Assembly: GCF_018642165.1 (NCBI RefSeq)
Contig: NZ_JAHHZM010000009.1
Coordinates: 62,001 to 126,000, forward strand
Reading direction: 5' to 3'
From: Echinicola shivajiensis
GTDB lineage: Bacteria; Bacteroidota; Bacteroidia; Cytophagales; Cyclobacteriaceae
Length of the DNA stretch: 64,000 nucleotides
The first letter of the stretch is position 1. Every line of letters starts with the position of its first letter. The notes below the pieces were generated by a model. The model worked only from the letters and a program-made list of their open reading frames with translations. It did not search any database and was not told the DNA's origin. Below are positions 34,732 to 42,838 of this stretch, piece after piece. The position numbers and the translations under genes are program-made.

Positions 34732-35244
34732 ATGGGTGAGATTTTCCATATACTGAATGGGGATGCTTTGAAGGATCAATTTCCTTCAAATTTACCTGGG
34801 CAGACTATTGTCTTTAGGGAATGTTTAGTAGAGGGTGATTTGAGTGGTGACACTGATCAGGAATTTTATCATACTCGGGCTAGATTCATTAGATTAACCT
34901 ATGGGGATTTTGATGAAAAAACTTATTTCGAAATTACCGTTCCGGAGTTAGAAAAAATCAAGCAAATCCCTCAAGGATCCATTGTGTATTTATGGTTTGA
35001 GGATGACCTCTTCTGTCAGGTCAACTGCTGGTATGTTTTGCATCAACTGAGTAATCAGCATCATTCCGGTGAGGTGATTTTGGTTAGGCCCTATAGCAGT
35101 TTGGAATATGGTTTTGGGGGATTGGATATCCGGGGCTTGAAGGAGACCTTTGAATGGGGCAAATGCCTATCAAATGAGGAGTTTTTAGCCTTAAGTAAGA
35201 TGTGGAAGGCTTATCTGTTGAAAAACGATAATGAACTGTATTAA
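34732..35244 (+). CDS. DUF1835 protein, ending at an in-frame stop
   Basis: A 170-residue protein with the DUF1835 start H-I-L-N-G-D-A-L and V-F-R-E-C-L-V-E-G-D-L. It starts 2 bases after the acetyltransferase stop. Usual family members are about 250-300 residues and continue into a helical C-terminal part. Here the frame hits TAA at 35242-35244, then stays open with family-like sequence to 35487. So this is either a gene broken by a single nonsense change or a natural short form. The first part is full and well conserved, so it may still fold. The family has no firm function. Confidence 0.7.
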   Translation: MGEIFHILNGDALKDQFPSNLPGQTIVFRECLVEGDLSGDTDQEFYHTRARFIRLTYGDFDEKTYFEITVPELEKIKQIPQGSIVYLWFEDDLFCQVNCWYVLHQLSNQHHSGEVILVRPYSSLEYGFGGLDIRGLKETFEWGKCLSNEEFLALSKMWKAYLLKNDNELY

Positions 35245-35487
35245 ATAGTAAATGAACTGCCTGATTTTTTTAGTTATTTGATTAAAGTGGTAGATGCTGA
35301 AATAGCCAGAAGGCCTCCTAATGGTGGTTTGGGAAGGCCTGAACAAAGTATGATTGGTATCATGGAAGAGCTTCATACCGATGAATTTTCCAAGTTATTT
35401 CGGGAGTTTTCCAAGCGAGAAAGTATTTATGGTTTTGGGGATTTGCAGGTTAGGAACTTGCTGGAGAAGGTGAAAAATTCAAGATGA
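35245..35487 (+). pseudogene. Detached C-terminal part of the DUF1835 gene
   Basis: After the TAA at 35242 the same reading frame stays open for 80 codons and reads I-V-N-E-L-P-D-F-F then P-P-N-G-G-L-G-R-P-E-Q-S-M-I-G-I-M-E-E, as expected for the helical tail (DUF3658-like) of DUF1835 proteins. An ATG exists only at codon 36, inside the domain. It is best read as the second half of one gene of 34732-35487. A sequencing error at one base could also explain it. Confidence 0.65.
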
Positions 35488-35616
35488 TTTTCAGTGAGCT
35501 TCTGTAGAGAAAATCTTGCTAATAATTCTTAAAATAAGCGCTTAGTTGTATATTGAATAGGTAAGTGTTTTTTAGAATCTTGTTTTATTTATCATTTTAT
35601 TAAACCCATCTACCTA

Positions 35617-35940
35617 ATGAAAAGAATCAAAAAATTCGGAGTCCTTCAAACAGCCAAAGTAGCGGCATTACTTTATACAATAGTATCAGCAATTTTCATT
35701 ATACCTTTTGGGTTTATAGCGGTGATTTTCTCTTCTGTAGACTATCCCTTTTCAGCACTAGGAGGAGGAGGGATTTTGATATTTTTCCTTCCCTTCTTAT
35801 ATGGCTTTATTGGATTCATAACTGTGGCTATTGGGTGTTCGATTTACAACCTCATATCAGATAAAATTGGAGGGATTGAAGTAGAGGTGGAGGATGGTCC
35901 AAGCCCTTTTGTCGGTCCACAAAATTATCAGCAAGGTTAG
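35617..35940 (+). CDS. DUF3566-like two-helix membrane protein
   Basis: A 107-residue protein with two hydrophobic segments, about residues 15-42 and 48-80. They are separated by a short A-L-G-G-G-G-I turn and followed by an acidic, proline-containing tail. The pattern K-K-F-G-V-L-Q-T-A-K at the start and N-L-I-S-D-K-I-G-G-I-E-V-E after the second helix is common in small DUF3566-like membrane proteins. Function unknown. It has its own upstream gap and is followed by a DUF2007 gene. Confidence 0.7.
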   Translation: MKRIKKFGVLQTAKVAALLYTIVSAIFIIPFGFIAVIFSSVDYPFSALGGGGILIFFLPFLYGFIGFITVAIGCSIYNLISDKIGGIEVEVEDGPSPFVGPQNYQQG

Positions 35941-35996
35941 GAATAATCGAAATCTTTCGAGAATTAGATGTACCATTTTTAAGCAGTTTGCAAATC

Positions 35997-36413
35997 ATGA
36001 GCCTAATAGCCTTAAAAACTTTTGATAATTCGGTTGAAGCACATCTTTTAAAAACCAAATTGGAAAGTGAAGGGATTCAAACATTCTTGATGGATGAAAA
36101 TATGGTTACCCTCAATCCTTTACTTAGCATTTCAATTGGAGGGATCAAGTTAATGGTTCCTGAAGAAATGCTGGAAAAAGCACTCGGCATACTAAATAAA
36201 TTCAATCAGGCGCCCATTTATGATGACAAGGATAATATAATAAAATGTCCCCACTGCGAGTCCAGCCATATTGTTTCTGAAACAAGTTCCATTAAAGATG
36301 GAAAGGGGATTTTGGCCTTAATGCTTTCTGCAATCTTTTTTGTTTTGCCTTTATATGTTAGACGCTATCACAGATGTTTGGATTGTAATCAAGTGTTCGA
36401 TAAACATAAATAA
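35997..36413 (+). CDS. DUF2007 domain membrane protein
   Basis: A 138-residue protein. I chose the ATG at 35997 (M-S-L-I-A-L-K-T-F-D), not the TTG nine bases earlier. Residues 1-75 match DUF2007, a small ferredoxin-like fold (F-D-N-S-V-E-A-H-L-L-K-T-K-L-E-S-E-G-I and G-G-I-K-L-M-V-P). A C-P-H-C at about 79-82 and C-L-D-C near the end form a possible zinc ribbon, split by a hydrophobic segment at about 100-118. Function unknown; possibly a membrane-linked sensor of small molecules. Confidence 0.78.
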   Translation: MSLIALKTFDNSVEAHLLKTKLESEGIQTFLMDENMVTLNPLLSISIGGIKLMVPEEMLEKALGILNKFNQAPIYDDKDNIIKCPHCESSHIVSETSSIKDGKGILALMLSAIFFVLPLYVRRYHRCLDCNQVFDKHK

Positions 36414-36500
36414 GCGGTTTTTTTTCGTTTATATAATGTTTTATGTATTTTTAAATATAGTTTAGGTTTTTATTCCTAAAATTTTTCAAAATTTAGCATC

Positions 36501-37163
36501 ATGACCCAAGAGCATCAACTCGCTTTTTGTAAGTCTTGCACCCTCCGTAAAAAGGATGGTAAGCAGGGATTGGTCTGCTCATTAACTTCTGAAAAGCCTG
36601 ATTTTATTCATGAATGCCCTGACTATAAGTATGACTCCAGAGTGGATTTGCAGTTGGGTAATGAGCAGGAGCAGGAATGGAGGGATTTAAAAGAAATACT
36701 TTATGCAGATAATTTTGAGCGATTGCGCCTGGAGCAAAATTTACCTTTAGCAATTTTTGGTGGGTTTTTTACCGGAATTATCGGTGCTGTTATTTGGGCA
36801 ACCATCACCTTAATGGCGGATTATCAGGTAGGTATTTTGAGTATTGCTTTAGGAGGATTAGTAGGATTTTCAATTAGGTATTTAGGCAAGGGGATAGATC
36901 AGATTTTTGGTTTTTTTGGAGCAGCTATTGCCGTGGCCTGTTGTTTACTGGGAAATTTCTTGGTCTCAATGGGCTATATAGCCAATGCCGAAGATCTAGA
37001 ATATATGGAAGCCCTTTTCCTTTTTGATTATAACTATATCATTCAATTAATAGCAGATACCTCTAATTATTGGGATTTGATTTTTTATATTATAGCTGGC
37101 TTTGTAGGCTATAAGTTGGCCTTTAGGGATTTTACCAAAAGGGAAATTATTGAAATGTCATAA
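36501..37163 (+). CDS. Hypothetical membrane protein with N-terminal cysteine cluster
   Basis: A 220-residue protein. The N-terminal 40 residues hold C10-x2-C13, C26 and C39, a likely zinc or iron-sulfur site on the cytosolic side. Four hydrophobic segments follow, around residues 78-100, 105-122, 128-150 and 190-208. No family was recognised beyond this layout. It lies between DUF2007 and RDD genes on the same strand, with 87 and 38 bases of spacing, so the four small membrane genes may form one transcript. Confidence 0.65.
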   Translation: MTQEHQLAFCKSCTLRKKDGKQGLVCSLTSEKPDFIHECPDYKYDSRVDLQLGNEQEQEWRDLKEILYADNFERLRLEQNLPLAIFGGFFTGIIGAVIWATITLMADYQVGILSIALGGLVGFSIRYLGKGIDQIFGFFGAAIAVACCLLGNFLVSMGYIANAEDLEYMEALFLFDYNYIIQLIADTSNYWDLIFYIIAGFVGYKLAFRDFTKREIIEMS

Positions 37164-37201
37164 CACCTTGAGGTCTTTTAGTTAACTTTTATAAATCCGC
37201 C

Positions 37202-37702
37202 ATGAAGAAATTGGTTATCAGAAGACTTTTGGCTGGAATGATAGACTATGGTTGCATAATGGTTTATGCCCTGATATTACTGGCTATTTTTAGTGGAGTT
37301 TATTTTGTGCTTCAAGTTAACCCTGCCAGCATTCATCCGTTATTTGCCCAATCAATTGGTTTTTTGACCTTAACCTTACCCGTTTTCATCTATTTTTATC
37401 AAACTGAAAATGGCAGATATCATGGTACGCTTGGAAAAAGAGCCTTAAAGATTAGGGTTGTTGGTGGGAATGTTTGGCTCCGAAATGTGCTGAAATTATT
37501 GCCTTGGGAAATGGGACATGCAGGTGTCCATTGGATGATTTTCTTTGCCAATAGAGGGGAAGAGCCTGCTTTATGGCTCTGGATTTTATTAATTTTTCCA
37601 CAGCTGCTTACTTTAGGCTATTGGGTAAGTATTTTATTTAATAGGGGAAGAACAAGCATTTATGATCATCTGGCGAAATGTCGAATAAAAATGACAGTAT
37701 AG
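37202..37702 (+). CDS. RDD family membrane protein
   Basis: A 166-residue inner-membrane protein of the RDD family. The first helix has R-R-L-L-A-G-M-I-D-Y, where the family R-x2-A-x2-I-D is seen. The middle motif is G-T-L-G-K-R-A-L-K-I-R-V-V, and a C-terminal helix pair ends in R-T-S-I-Y-D-H-L-A-K-C-R-I. RDD proteins are proposed to move small ions or solutes, but roles are mostly untested. It follows the cysteine-cluster membrane protein by 38 bases. Confidence 0.82.
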   Translation: MKKLVIRRLLAGMIDYGCIMVYALILLAIFSGVYFVLQVNPASIHPLFAQSIGFLTLTLPVFIYFYQTENGRYHGTLGKRALKIRVVGGNVWLRNVLKLLPWEMGHAGVHWMIFFANRGEEPALWLWILLIFPQLLTLGYWVSILFNRGRTSIYDHLAKCRIKMTV

Positions 37703-37801
37703 CCGATTATTCAGTTTGGTAGCCTTTCAATGACTTAGCAATTATTCCTACATTAATAATTGCTTATATTACTGTATGTCAAATCTATAAAGTACACCGG
37801 T

Positions 37802-39481
37802 ATGCCAATTAGATTCAGCTTATTAATATTGTTTTTGTGCTTAATGGCTTGTTCAGGTTCTTTTGACCATGATGTCATTATCCGAAATGGGCAAATTATC
37901 GATGGAAGTGGAAAACCTGCCTTTCTTGCTGATATTGCTATTAATGCAGATACGATTACGGCTATTGGAGATCTTAAGGAAAAGAAGGCCCAAACAGAAA
38001 TTGACGCCAAAGGATTAATTGTCGCTCCCGGTTTCATCAATATGTTAAGTTGGGCAGTGGAGTCCTTAATAGAGGATGGTCGATCCATGAGTGATATCAA
38101 ACAAGGAGTAACCTTGGAGGTTTTTGGAGAGGGTAGCTCTTGGGGACCTTTAACACCTGCTTCCAAGAAGGAAATGAAGGATGATCAAGGCAAGATCAAA
38201 TATGACATACCATGGAATACCTTAGGCGAATACCTAGAGTTTTTAGAAAATAAAGGTGTTTCAACCAATATAGCCTCCTTTGTGGGGGCCACCACCTTAA
38301 GGGTAAATACGGTGGGCTATGAGGATAGGGCTCCAAATGAAGAGGAATTGGATAGCATGAAAATAATGGTCAGGAAAGCCATGGAAGAAGGTGCTATGGG
38401 AATAGGTTCTTCCTTGATTTATGCTCCAGCTTTTTATTCAAGTACAGCGGAGTTAATTGCTCTTTGCAAGGTTGCCGCAGAGTATGATGGCATGTACATA
38501 TCCCATTTGCGCAGTGAGGGGAATAGGTTATTGGAAAGTCTGGATGAGTTAATCCAAATTGCTGATGAGGCCGGAATTAGAGCAGAGGTCTACCATCTCA
38601 AACAAAGTGGCGCAGAAAACTGGGATAAATTTCAATTGGTAGTGGACAAAATTGATTCCGCAAGAAAAGCTGGATTACATATTACCACTGATATGTATAA
38701 TTATACTGCTGGGGCAACGGGACTGGATGCAGCTATGCCACCATGGGTCCAGGAAGGTGGTTATGATACTTGGTCTGCTCGTTTGCAAGATCCGGATATT
38801 CGCGCTAAAGTTTTAGAAGAAATGAGGACACCTGCAGAAGACTGGGAAAGCCTAATGCAGGCAGCTGGTTCTGCGGACAAGATGATACTGGTGGGATTTA
38901 AGAATGACAGTCTCAAGCATTTTACCGGAAAAACACTTGCTGAGGTGGCCAAAATCCGTGGAAAGTCTCCAGAAGAAACGGCTATGGATTTGGTGATAGA
39001 GGATGGGAGCAGGGTGGGCACAGTTTACTTTTTGATGTCTGAAGAAAACGTTAAAAATCAAATAAAACTTCCTTGGATGAGTTTTGGCTCAGATGCCCAG
39101 TCCATGGCCACTGAAGGGGTATTTTTGACTTCCAGTACCCACCCTAGAGCTTATGGTAACTTTGCCAGATTGCTGGGGAAATATGTGCGCGATGAAAAAG
39201 TAATCAGTTTGGAAGAGGCCATCCATAAGCTGAGCGCATTGCCAGCTTCTAATCTAAAGATTAAAAAAAGAGGGAGTTTGAAGCCCGGGTATTTTGCAGA
39301 TGTCATTATTTTTGATCCGCTTACTATTAAGGACAAAGCCACTTTTAACAAACCTCACCAATATGCTGAAGGAATGGTGCATGTTTTTGTAAATGGAAAG
39401 CAGGTTTTGAAAGATGGGAAGCATACAGGTGCCTTTCCAGGGAGAGTAGTCAGAGGACCTGGATGGAAAGGCTGGAAGTAG
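37802..39481 (+). CDS. D-aminoacylase-like amidohydrolase, lipoprotein
   Basis: A 559-residue protein of the N-acyl-D-amino-acid deacylase group. The ATG at 37802 gives a lipoprotein signal peptide ending L-M-A-C-S-G. The fold is clear: D-V-I-I-R-N-G-Q-I-I-D-G-S-G near 23-37, V-A-P-G-F-I-N at 74-80, and a C-terminal S-L-K-P-G-Y-F-A-D-V-I-I-F-D. The usual H-x-H after G-F-I-D is replaced by M-L-S-W-A (81-85), and the usual N-C-G is V-F-G-E-G. Later His residues are kept (S-H-L-R-S-E-G and V-Y-H-L-K-Q-S-G). So the metal centre must differ from classical D-aminoacylase or activity is changed. Probably periplasmic. Confidence 0.82.
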   Translation: MPIRFSLLILFLCLMACSGSFDHDVIIRNGQIIDGSGKPAFLADIAINADTITAIGDLKEKKAQTEIDAKGLIVAPGFINMLSWAVESLIEDGRSMSDIKQGVTLEVFGEGSSWGPLTPASKKEMKDDQGKIKYDIPWNTLGEYLEFLENKGVSTNIASFVGATTLRVNTVGYEDRAPNEEELDSMKIMVRKAMEEGAMGIGSSLIYAPAFYSSTAELIALCKVAAEYDGMYISHLRSEGNRLLESLDELIQIADEAGIRAEVYHLKQSGAENWDKFQLVVDKIDSARKAGLHITTDMYNYTAGATGLDAAMPPWVQEGGYDTWSARLQDPDIRAKVLEEMRTPAEDWESLMQAAGSADKMILVGFKNDSLKHFTGKTLAEVAKIRGKSPEETAMDLVIEDGSRVGTVYFLMSEENVKNQIKLPWMSFGSDAQSMATEGVFLTSSTHPRAYGNFARLLGKYVRDEKVISLEEAIHKLSALPASNLKIKKRGSLKPGYFADVIIFDPLTIKDKATFNKPHQYAEGMVHVFVNGKQVLKDGKHTGAFPGRVVRGPGWKGWK

Positions 39482-39508
39482 TAGATTTTTATTAAACGAT
39501 TAGATTCA

Positions 39509-39928
39509 GTGAAACAGAATTATCAGATCAAAAGGATTAGTCCTGAGCAAACTTGGGATTTGCGGCACAGGGTTATGTGGCCAGATAGGTCAATTGACTA
39601 TGTTAAATTGGATGAGGATAAGAAGGGGCTTCATTTTGGTTTGGAAGTGGAGGGCAAGTTAATTTCTATTATTTCTGTGTTTGTAGAGGAAGGAAAGGCA
39701 CAGTTTAGGAAGTTTGCCACTGATAAGGGCCATCAGGGAATGGGCTTTGGTTCACACTTACTGGCCCATGTTTTGGAGTTATTGGAGCAAGAGGAAATAG
39801 CACTAATTTGGTGTAATGCCAGGGTAGAGAAAACAGCATTTTATGAAAAGTTCGGTTTGGTGAAAACCAATAAAACTTTTCAAAAAGGGGGAATAGACTA
39901 TGTGATTATGGAGAAGAAAGTGATTTAA
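39509..39928 (+). CDS. GNAT family N-acetyltransferase
   Basis: A 139-residue acetyltransferase of the GNAT fold. The acetyl-CoA loop reads H-Q-G-M-G-F-G-S-H-L-L (consensus Q/R-x2-G-x-G/A) near residue 77, and the later F-Y-E-K-F-G-L motif is at the usual place. The start is GTG at 39509. It is close to the ElaA-type short group by size but I cannot name a substrate. It follows the aminoacylase by 27 bases and may be co-transcribed. Confidence 0.8.
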   Translation: MKQNYQIKRISPEQTWDLRHRVMWPDRSIDYVKLDEDKKGLHFGLEVEGKLISIISVFVEEGKAQFRKFATDKGHQGMGFGSHLLAHVLELLEQEEIALIWCNARVEKTAFYEKFGLVKTNKTFQKGGIDYVIMEKKVI

Positions 39929-39983
39929 GATGGATTAGTCAATGCCCATTATTTTAAAGAACAAATTTATAATTTGAAAGTTT

Positions 39984-40697
39984 ATGGATCTTCTTACTCA
40001 AATTATTCTTTATGCCGGTTTTTCTGGAATTACAGTTTTTATTGGCGCCTTGCTGGCCAATTACTTTGAACATCATATTCTAAAAAGAAAAATTAAGTAT
40101 GAGATTACCCATACCGCAATGGCGTTTGGGGCGGGCATTCTACTTTCTGCACTGGCTTTGGTGTTAATACCAAAGGGACTCGAGGAACTTAGTTTATGGC
40201 CTATGTTGATATCATTTTCATCAGGCGCGATTGTATTTTTTATTATTGATAAAAGACTTGCCCAAAGTGGTGGGAAAATGGCCCAGCTTCTGGCTATGCT
40301 GATGGACTTTGTTCCAGAATCGATCGCTTTGGGCGCTTTGTTTGCCAGTGATCCGGCCACCGGTACTTTATTGGCAGTGTTCATTGGTCTCCAAAATTTG
40401 CCCGAAGCATTTAATTCATTCAGGGATATGGTGATCAGTGGATTTACGGTAAAGAAAACCTTGATAATGATGTTTTTTTTAAGTTTTGCAGGAATAGTAG
40501 GAGCAATGATTGGCCATTTCTTTTTAAGTGGTAGTCCTGATATTACCGCTCATTTAATGGTTTTTGCGAGTGGAGGTATTTTGTATTTGCTGTTTCAGGA
40601 TATAGCGCCTGAAAGTTCGATGAAACACCATAGGTGGGGGACCATCGGAGCGTGTTTAGGTTTCATGGTGGGAATGATTGGTGAAAAAGTGATTTAA
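39984..40697 (+). CDS. ZIP-like metal transporter with altered metal site
   Basis: A 237-residue membrane protein with about seven to eight hydrophobic segments in the ZIP pattern. The two signature helices read M-D-F-V-P-E-S-I-A-L-G (TM4) and G-L-Q-N-L-P-E-A-F-N (TM5). In common ZIPs the first of these starts H-N-x-P-E-G; here His is Asp and Gly is Ser. So the fold is ZIP-like, but metal choice may differ. The end F-A-S-G-G-I-L-Y-L-L-F-Q-D-I-A-P-E-S matches the last conserved helix. Metal not known. Confidence 0.75.
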   Translation: MDLLTQIILYAGFSGITVFIGALLANYFEHHILKRKIKYEITHTAMAFGAGILLSALALVLIPKGLEELSLWPMLISFSSGAIVFFIIDKRLAQSGGKMAQLLAMLMDFVPESIALGALFASDPATGTLLAVFIGLQNLPEAFNSFRDMVISGFTVKKTLIMMFFLSFAGIVGAMIGHFFLSGSPDITAHLMVFASGGILYLLFQDIAPESSMKHHRWGTIGACLGFMVGMIGEKVI

Positions 40698-40749
40698 ATT
40701 TATTTCGTTCCATTAAGTTTAGATGGTTCTGAAACTTTATTTTTATGGC

Positions 40750-41322
40750 ATGAATAAGCCATATTTTGAAAGCGAAGTATTCTCTGGAAGTGACTTTAAC
40801 GTAGCAAGCCTAGCATTTGGAGAATATGAGTCCTGTACTTTTAAGCAGTGTGATTTCTCAGGGCTAGACCTTAGGGATTTTAGTTTCATTGAATGTGAAT
40901 TTGTATCCTGTGATTTTAGCAATGCCCAGCTTCAGCATACCGCTTTTCAGGATGCCAAGTTTATTGATTGTAAACTTTTGGGTTTGAGGTTTGATAAGTG
41001 TAATCAGTTTCTGCTGACTTTTGAGTTTGATAGGTGTCAACTTGATTTTTCCTCTTTTTATGGTTTGAAATTGCAGAAGACCAAATTTAAAGAGTGTAGG
41101 CTGGAGGCTGTTGAATTTGTTGAGACCGACTTAACGGCTTCTTCCTTTGTTAATTGTGACTTGAGGGATGCTGTATTCGATAGGGCCAATTTGTCTAAAG
41201 TGGATTTTAGATTGGCCAATAACTTCTCCATTGATCCTGAACGAAATAATATCAAAAAAGCCAAGTTCTCCTTTTCCAATATTCAGGGTTTACTGGACAA
41301 ATATGATATTTCTGTAAGTTAA
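40750..41322 (+). CDS. Pentapeptide repeat protein
   Basis: A 190-residue protein made of A(D/N)LxF-type repeats, for example C-D-F-S-G-L-D-L-R-D-F-S-F, C-D-F-S-N-A-Q-L and A-V-F-D-R-A-N-L-S-K-V-D-F. It should form a right-handed square beta-helix. Size and the central break (about 85-100) are like the Qnr/McbG group, which mimics DNA and protects gyrase, but sequence alone does not prove that role. I prefer the ATG at 40750 (M-N-K-P-Y-F); an ATG at 40723 would add nine residues. Confidence 0.82.
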   Translation: MNKPYFESEVFSGSDFNVASLAFGEYESCTFKQCDFSGLDLRDFSFIECEFVSCDFSNAQLQHTAFQDAKFIDCKLLGLRFDKCNQFLLTFEFDRCQLDFSSFYGLKLQKTKFKECRLEAVEFVETDLTASSFVNCDLRDAVFDRANLSKVDFRLANNFSIDPERNNIKKAKFSFSNIQGLLDKYDISVS

Positions 41323-41405
41323 TGAAAGCCTTTGGGCTTTATTGTTAGAGAAGTAATATGGTACTGTTTGAGAAACAGTATAAATAAAAAATCAAACAAA
41401 GTCTA

Positions 41406-41429
41406 GGGGAGAGTAAGACAGCTCTCCCC
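41406..41429. terminator. Hairpin between convergent genes
   Basis: GGGGAGAG (41406-41413) and CTCTCCCC (41422-41429) form a perfect 8-bp stem with an 8-base loop. It lies between the convergent pentapeptide and DinB-like genes. There is no T-run directly after it on either strand, so it is a weak or Rho-assisted terminator at best. Confidence 0.5.
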
Positions 41430-41440
41430 ATGAAATAAAA

Positions 41441-42028
41441 TCATTTGACTGCTTTATATTCGCCCAAAAATACATTTACGCCTTTGGGAATTGGGTTACC
41501 ATTTGCTCTTCTGAGAGTTGCAATCTGTCCGCTGTGCCAAAGGGCATCTGCCAGCGGGCCATTGATCACGATCCAAAAAGGGTAGGTGCCCTGGATACTT
41601 ATTTTTTTCAGATCAGATTCAGTCATACCTAAAAGCTGATCATAGGTTTCCTTTAGGATTATTAGGGTTTCAGCACGGGTAGCTTCCATGTTGAGATTTT
41701 CCTTTTTTTCGTAGGGACTTGGCAAAACAGCATTTCTTATGACCATGCTTAAGCCATAAATATGTTCAATGGTTTCCCCAATGGTTCTAGCTGTTTCCTC
41801 AGCCTTAAAATCATAATCTGTTTCTTTCAGGTCTTGAGAAGCATAACGGTACCTGAAGCCCAGGCTTTCTACCATTCTTGCCGCTACACTACCTGGGCTA
41901 TAATCAACAGGGTGTTTGGTGATATTGCTGAAGGGAAGATTTTCTGGTAATTCCATAGAACTTTGTGCTTTTGAAAAAGAGGATGATAGTCCCATTAAAA
42001 CAAAAAAGACCAAATAAAATATTTTCAT
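41441..42028 (-). CDS. Exported DinB-like protein
   Basis: A 195-residue protein with a signal peptide (residues 1-22, ending S-K-A-Q). The body looks like the DinB/YfiT four-helix fold: a first His in E-T-I-E-H-I-Y-G-L and a second in A-L-W-H-S-G-Q-I-A-T-L-R-R, the usual C-terminal H-x2-G-x4-R motif. DinB-fold proteins are metal-dependent thiol or hydrolase enzymes, mostly cytosolic; exported ones are common in Bacteroidetes and uncharacterised. It stands alone. Confidence 0.68.
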   Translation of the reverse strand: MKIFYLVFFVLMGLSSSFSKAQSSMELPENLPFSNITKHPVDYSPGSVAARMVESLGFRYRYASQDLKETDYDFKAEETARTIGETIEHIYGLSMVIRNAVLPSPYEKKENLNMEATRAETLIILKETYDQLLGMTESDLKKISIQGTYPFWIVINGPLADALWHSGQIATLRRANGNPIPKGVNVFLGEYKAVK

Positions 42029-42100
42029 TAGAATGGAGAGTTTTTTAGATAAGAATACTTTTGGTAAGTGTTTGTAAAGTGAACAGTGAAAATCAATTTG

Positions 42101-42712
42101 TTATGAAACAATTCCCCCCTTGTATTTTTTAAGGCGGTATTCAAGACTCTTTTTCACCCCATGCCACTCTTGGGCAATAATGGAAAACACAACTGTGTCG
42201 CGGTATGTTCCGTCAGCATTGAGTCGGTCATTTCTTAAAATCCCATCTTGTTTTGCTCCCAAGCGTGCAATGGCATTTCTTGAATTGACATTGAACCAGT
42301 CAGTTTTGAATTGAACAGCAATGCAGTTCAGTGTTTCGAATGCGTATTGTAACAAAAGGTATTTGCATTCGGCGTTTATCCCAGTTCTTTGATGGCTTTT
42401 TGCATACCATGTGTAACCAATTTCCAACCTTCTATGGGCAGCTTCGGCATTACAAAATCTTGTTGACCCAATGATTTTGTTACTTGATTGCTCAATGATG
42501 ACAAAAGGCAAAGCGGTTTTGGCCTCTTTTTGTGCTATTGCTTGAGAGATGTACTGGTCTATGGTGTACTCTGAAGGAACAGTGGTGAACCAAAGTTCCC
42601 AAAGTTTCCCATCAGATGCAGCTTCCACTAGCCCATTTTTATGTGTTTTTTCTAAAGGAATAAGCTTTACTTTATCTCCTTCCAAGCTCAGTGATTTTAA
42701 CCAATTTTCCAT
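42101..42712 (-). CDS. GNAT family N-acetyltransferase, RimJ/RimL type
   Basis: A 203-residue acetyltransferase. The RimJ/L layout is seen: L-I-P-L-E at residues 17-21, I-I-G-S-T-R-F-C near 80, L-E-I-G-Y-T-W-Y, the cofactor loop H-Q-R-T-G-I-N-A-E near 107-115, and V-N-S-R-N-A-I-A-R-L-G-A-K-Q-D-G-I-L-R near 142-160. It likely modifies the amino terminus of a protein or a small amine. It stands downstream of the nitrate transporter genes but is separated by 126 bases. Confidence 0.85.
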   Translation of the reverse strand: MENWLKSLSLEGDKVKLIPLEKTHKNGLVEAASDGKLWELWFTTVPSEYTIDQYISQAIAQKEAKTALPFVIIEQSSNKIIGSTRFCNAEAAHRRLEIGYTWYAKSHQRTGINAECKYLLLQYAFETLNCIAVQFKTDWFNVNSRNAIARLGAKQDGILRNDRLNADGTYRDTVVFSIIAQEWHGVKKSLEYRLKKYKGGIVS

Positions 42713-42838
42713 GCTTTCATCAAGTATGAGGCAAACAATTTATTGCTTGGCAAGATACTAATTAAAAAAATAGAGGAAGAAAAACCCTGATCATTTTCCT
42801 TCCCATATGGCGCAGTAGACCAATTGATATTGCAGCTA

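Noticed and set aside
35242-35244. Recoding of the DUF1835 stop as selenocysteine or pyrrolysine
   Set aside because: The codon is TAA, not TGA or TAG, so these recoding routes do not apply.
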